From NCBI GenBank assembly GCA_009778715.1, contig WRFR01000002.1:1-45597 (forward strand): a DNA stretch of 45,597 nt. Direction: 5' to 3'. Positions 44,520 through 45,597 of the stretch are shown piece by piece. Position 1 is the stretch's first letter. Each line of letters opens with the position of its first letter. The stretch is from Coriobacteriia bacterium. Lineage in GTDB: Bacteria > Actinomycetota > Coriobacteriia > WRKU01 > WQUG01. Made by a program: the position numbers and the translations under genes. The notes under the pieces were generated by a model, which was given only the letters and a program-made list of their open reading frames with translations, was not told the origin of the DNA and ran no database searches.

Positions 44520-45435
44520 CCTCACCTCCCAGCATCATATACATAACTGACATGCGTACCGCGACGCCCGCATTAACCTGGTCAAGCACGACCGCACGAG
44601 GATCCGCAATGACCTCCGGCGTGATCTCCACCCCACGATTCATCGGACCCGGGTGCATGATGAGCGCATCCTTTTGAACCTTCGCCATGCGCCGCGAATC
44701 CATGCCATAGAGCATCGAATACTCGCGCAGACTGGGCACCGAAAGCCCGTTAGCGCGCTCGCCTTGGATGCGCAGCAGATAGACCACGTCAAGCTCTGGC
44801 AGCACCGCGTCAAGCGAATGGCTGACTTCTGCGCCCAGCGCCGCCGGGACCGCCGGCAGGTAACTGGGGGGCGCGATAAAGATCACGCGCGCACCCAGCC
44901 GCTTCAGCGCGGGCGCGAGCGATCCCGCCACGCGGGAGTGAACAATGTCGCCAATGATGCCGACCGTCTTGCCTTCGACGGTCCCCATGCGTTCCTGCAT
45001 CGTGAACAGGTCGAGCAACGTCTGTGTGGGATGCTGATGGATGCCGTCACCTCCATTGACGATTCTGGCGTCCATGTGATCGGCCAGAATACGACAGTAG
45101 CCCCCGTACTTGTGGCGCGCCACCACCATATCGACTTTCATCGCATCGAAGGTCTCAGCCGTGTCAAGCAGGCTTTCGCCTTTGACTGTCGCCGACGACG
45201 ATGCGCTGAAATTCAGGCTGTCTGCCGAGAGGCGCTTTTCCGCCAGCTCAAACGAGCTGCGCGTGCGTGTTGAAGGCTCTAGAAAGAGGTTGATGACCGT
45301 CTTGCCGCGCAAAGTCGGCAGCTTCTTAATGGGACGGTCGTTGATCTCCTTGAAGGTCTTCGCATTCTCAAGGATCTCGTAGATCTCATCGTTAGTCACG
45401 TCGCCGATCTCAATAAGGTGCTTGCTTTTGATCAT
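44500..45435 (-). CDS. pyrB: Aspartate carbamoyltransferase catalytic subunit
   Basis: 311-residue ATCase catalytic chain. Carbamoyl-phosphate site FLEPSTRTRSSFELAEKRL near residue 56, NGGDGIHQHPTQTLLDLFTM, IIGDIVHSRVAGSLAPALKR, and IMHPGPMNRGVEI. No pyrI regulatory gene follows, so it is likely the unregulated trimer type. ATG 45435 overlaps the pyrR stop (ATGA). Confidence 0.97.
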   Translation of the reverse strand: MIKSKHLIEIGDVTNDEIYEILENAKTFKEINDRPIKKLPTLRGKTVINLFLEPSTRTRSSFELAEKRLSADSLNFSASSSATVKGESLLDTAETFDAMKVDMVVARHKYGGYCRILADHMDARIVNGGDGIHQHPTQTLLDLFTMQERMGTVEGKTVGIIGDIVHSRVAGSLAPALKRLGARVIFIAPPSYLPAVPAALGAEVSHSLDAVLPELDVVYLLRIQGERANGLSVPSLREYSMLYGMDSRRMAKVQKDALIMHPGPMNRGVEITPEVIADPRAVVLDQVNAGVAVRMSVMYMMLGGEDDGAAA

Positions 45436-45597
45436 CGCCGCTCACCTCCCGCAGGATCAAGACCCGGCGAGTGATCCGGAGCCGGGGCCTCCAGTATCTC
45501 GACGCTGTTAACCTCGTCAAACGGCGTCACGCGTACCCGCACGTTCTCCTGATACGCTGACGGCACATTCTTGCCCACGAAGTCCGCGCGGATTGGC
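45432..45597 (-). CDS. pyrR: PyrR bifunctional regulator, C-terminal part (cut by window)
   Basis: The last 54 residues are visible: PIRADFVGKNVPSAYQENVR, matching the PyrR C-terminal pattern P-I-R-x-D-x-VGKN-x-P, then a longer Pro/Gly-rich tail ending GGERR. PyrR binds pyr mRNA and controls attenuation in response to UMP, and has uracil phosphoribosyltransferase activity. Its position ahead of pyrB fits a PyrR-regulated operon; the attenuator itself would lie outside the window. The tail after EVNSVEILEA is longer than in Bacillus PyrR. Confidence 0.9.
   Translation of the reverse strand, partial: PIRADFVGKNVPSAYQENVRVRVTPFDEVNSVEILEAPAPDHSPGLDPAGGERR

Overview
This 45.6-kb window is a dense bacterial chromosome segment in which every gene I can support runs on the minus strand (right to left). 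Moderately high G+C, a DtxR-type iron regulator, a single RNase J, and the mix of gene neighbourhoods (ftsK-rodZ-yajQ-rimO-pgsA-pncC-recA-recX; rplS-rnhB-yraN-comM-dprA; Bacillus-like pyrRBC-carAB-pyrKDFE) fit a member of the Actinomycetota, most likely class Coriobacteriia. That placement is inference from gene order and protein style, not from a search.

Region by region, in transcription order from the right edge: (1) 35.5-45.6 kb, the de novo pyrimidine operon pyrR(partial)-pyrB-pyrC-carA-carB-pyrK-pyrD-pyrF-pyrE, with overlapping or nearly touching genes, closed by an intrinsic terminator at 35349-35394. (2) 33.8-35.2 kb, an HD-domain protein and a CAT/E2-like acyltransferase, translationally coupled. 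(3) 30.9-33.6 kb, rpsO and pnp, separated by a strongly structured spacer that also holds a Fur-like operator, with a terminator after pnp. (4) 23.4-30.6 kb, a five-gene sortase-assembled pilus island: large adhesin, catalytically dead signal-peptidase homologue (SipA-like), major pilin, class B sortase, minor pilin/anchor. The order and parts match the FCT-3-type pilus islands of Streptococcus pyogenes (cpa-sipA-fctA-srtC2-fctB). (5) 20.2-23.3 kb, a DtxR-type iron regulator followed by feoA-feoB-FeoB-associated Cys-rich protein, with two dyad operators in front of feoA. (6) 13.6-20.2 kb, M16 peptidase, dapB, lysC, a RibD_C-type reductase, dapA and RNase J (lysine/diaminopimelate synthesis and RNA decay). 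(7) 4.3-13.6 kb, uppP, ftsK, rodZ-like, yajQ, rimO, pgsA, pncC, recA, recX, rplS; recA has a promoter with an embedded SOS box. (8) 0-4.2 kb, rnhB, yraN, comM and dprA, then a small toxin-like/immunity-like gene pair running off the left edge.

Two things stand out. First, the pilus island carries a signal-peptidase-like protein whose catalytic Ser and Lys positions are Asp and Arg, so it is probably an assembly factor. Second, there is a dispersed family of palindromic elements (arms TGACAAA...TTTGTCA around a GGGTCAGGYAC core) at five places. They sit inside or at the ends of lysC, feoB, pyrD and carA and before carA, and every copy that is translated is read in the same frame (DK...LS). They look like protein-coding palindromic insertions comparable in principle to Rickettsia palindromic elements. 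No tRNA, rRNA, CRISPR array or intact insertion sequence was recognised.
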